From: an uncultured Rikenellaceae bacterium | GTDB lineage: Bacteria > Bacteroidota > Bacteroidia > Bacteroidales > Rikenellaceae | Length of the DNA: 5,667 nt | Assembly (NCBI GenBank): GCA_947037995.1 | Contig: CAMQUV010000087.1 | Coordinates: forward strand, 1 to 5,667 | Direction of reading: 5' to 3' | Part shown: piece after piece, positions 5,633-5,667 of the stretch | How positions within the stretch are numbered: the stretch's first letter is position 1 | Layout of the letters: each line of letters starts with the position of its first letter | Made by a program: the position numbers and the translations under genes | The notes under the pieces: generated by a model | Seen by the model: the letters and a program-made list of their open reading frames with translations, nothing else | Told to the model about the DNA's origin: nothing | Databases searched by the model: none

Positions 5633-5662
5633 TCAGCGGCGGATTCCCCCCGCCGCCGCTGA
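5633..5662 (+). repeat. module B hairpin, copy 2
   Basis: TCAGCGGCGG (5633-5642) pairs perfectly with CCGCCGCTGA (5653-5662). AATTTT follows and then the window ends, so a longer T-run and terminator function can be neither shown nor excluded. It lies 17 bp after module A copy 2, in the same order and orientation as copy 1, so A and B appear to travel as one larger repeat. Confidence 0.8.
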
Positions 5663-5667
5663 ATTTT

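Larger units (their letters stand above)
4849..5667 (+). other. gene-free cluster of structured direct and inverted repeats
   Basis: This stretch of 819 bp to the right edge holds no credible gene. It contains two copies of a 136-bp module (A), two copies of a GC-rich hairpin module (B), three multi-hairpin elements and several shorter repeats, joined in part by A/C-rich linkers. Perfect hairpins recur throughout, many with 3-nt loops: GGGGTC-TTT-GACCCC, GTGCC-AAC-GGCAC, ATAGGC-GAA-GCCTAT and GTGCT-GTT-AGCAC. Differences between copies tend to be compatible with pairing on the + strand. It could be a structured noncoding RNA, a REP/MITE-like mosaic, or a single-stranded DNA substrate. I recognise no named family. 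The cluster continues past the window. Confidence 0.8.

Noticed and set aside
4849..5667. CRISPR array
   Set aside because: Repeats differ in length and type, and copy distances (93, 118, 121 and 631 bp) are irregular. There is no uniform repeat-spacer pattern and no cas gene in view.
4849..5667. Integron attC array
   Set aside because: No GTTRRRY-type core sites flank the palindromes and there are no cassette reading frames between them.

Overview
The window looks like chromosomal DNA from a member of the Bacteroidetes, probably Bacteroidales. Three things point there. The CarB protein is of the type I associate with Bacteroides-like bacteria. The only good promoter has the Bacteroidetes form (TTTG, 20 bp, TAnnTTTG). 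The two complete genes lack Shine-Dalgarno sequences and have A/T-rich leaders instead. No species call is possible from sequence alone.

Layout. Positions 3-200 hold the 3' end of a gene whose protein resembles the C-terminus of a DUF1573 domain. A 148-bp gap follows and carries the putative promoter (272-303). Next come carA (349-1440) and carB (1464-4697), 23 bp apart on the same strand and probably one transcript. They encode the glutaminase and synthetase subunits of carbamoyl phosphate synthase. CarA releases ammonia from glutamine. CarB combines it with bicarbonate and two ATP to make carbamoyl phosphate for pyrimidine and arginine synthesis. Both proteins look intact, with the key catalytic residues in place. 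A long hairpin with a T-run (4762-4807) closes the operon.

The remaining part, 4824-5667, contains no credible gene and is the unusual part of the window. It opens with a 25-bp AG dinucleotide tract. After that comes a dense mosaic of direct and inverted repeats that runs off the right edge. A 136-bp module occurs twice, 631 bp apart, at about 88% identity, and each copy is followed by a GC-rich hairpin module. Between them lie three compact elements (5110-5159, 5257-5343, 5377-5460). Each has an outer stem enclosing two or more short hairpins; two share a 19-bp core but have different outer stems. The links between several elements are rich in A and C and nearly free of G, as expected of unpaired linkers on the + strand. 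One base pair is swapped in a compensatory way between the 136-bp copies, and several differences are tolerated only as G-T(U) wobbles on the + strand. I therefore read this as a family of structured elements. It could be a noncoding RNA, or a REP/MITE-like mobile repeat that folds as single-stranded DNA. The choice between these is not settled by the sequence.
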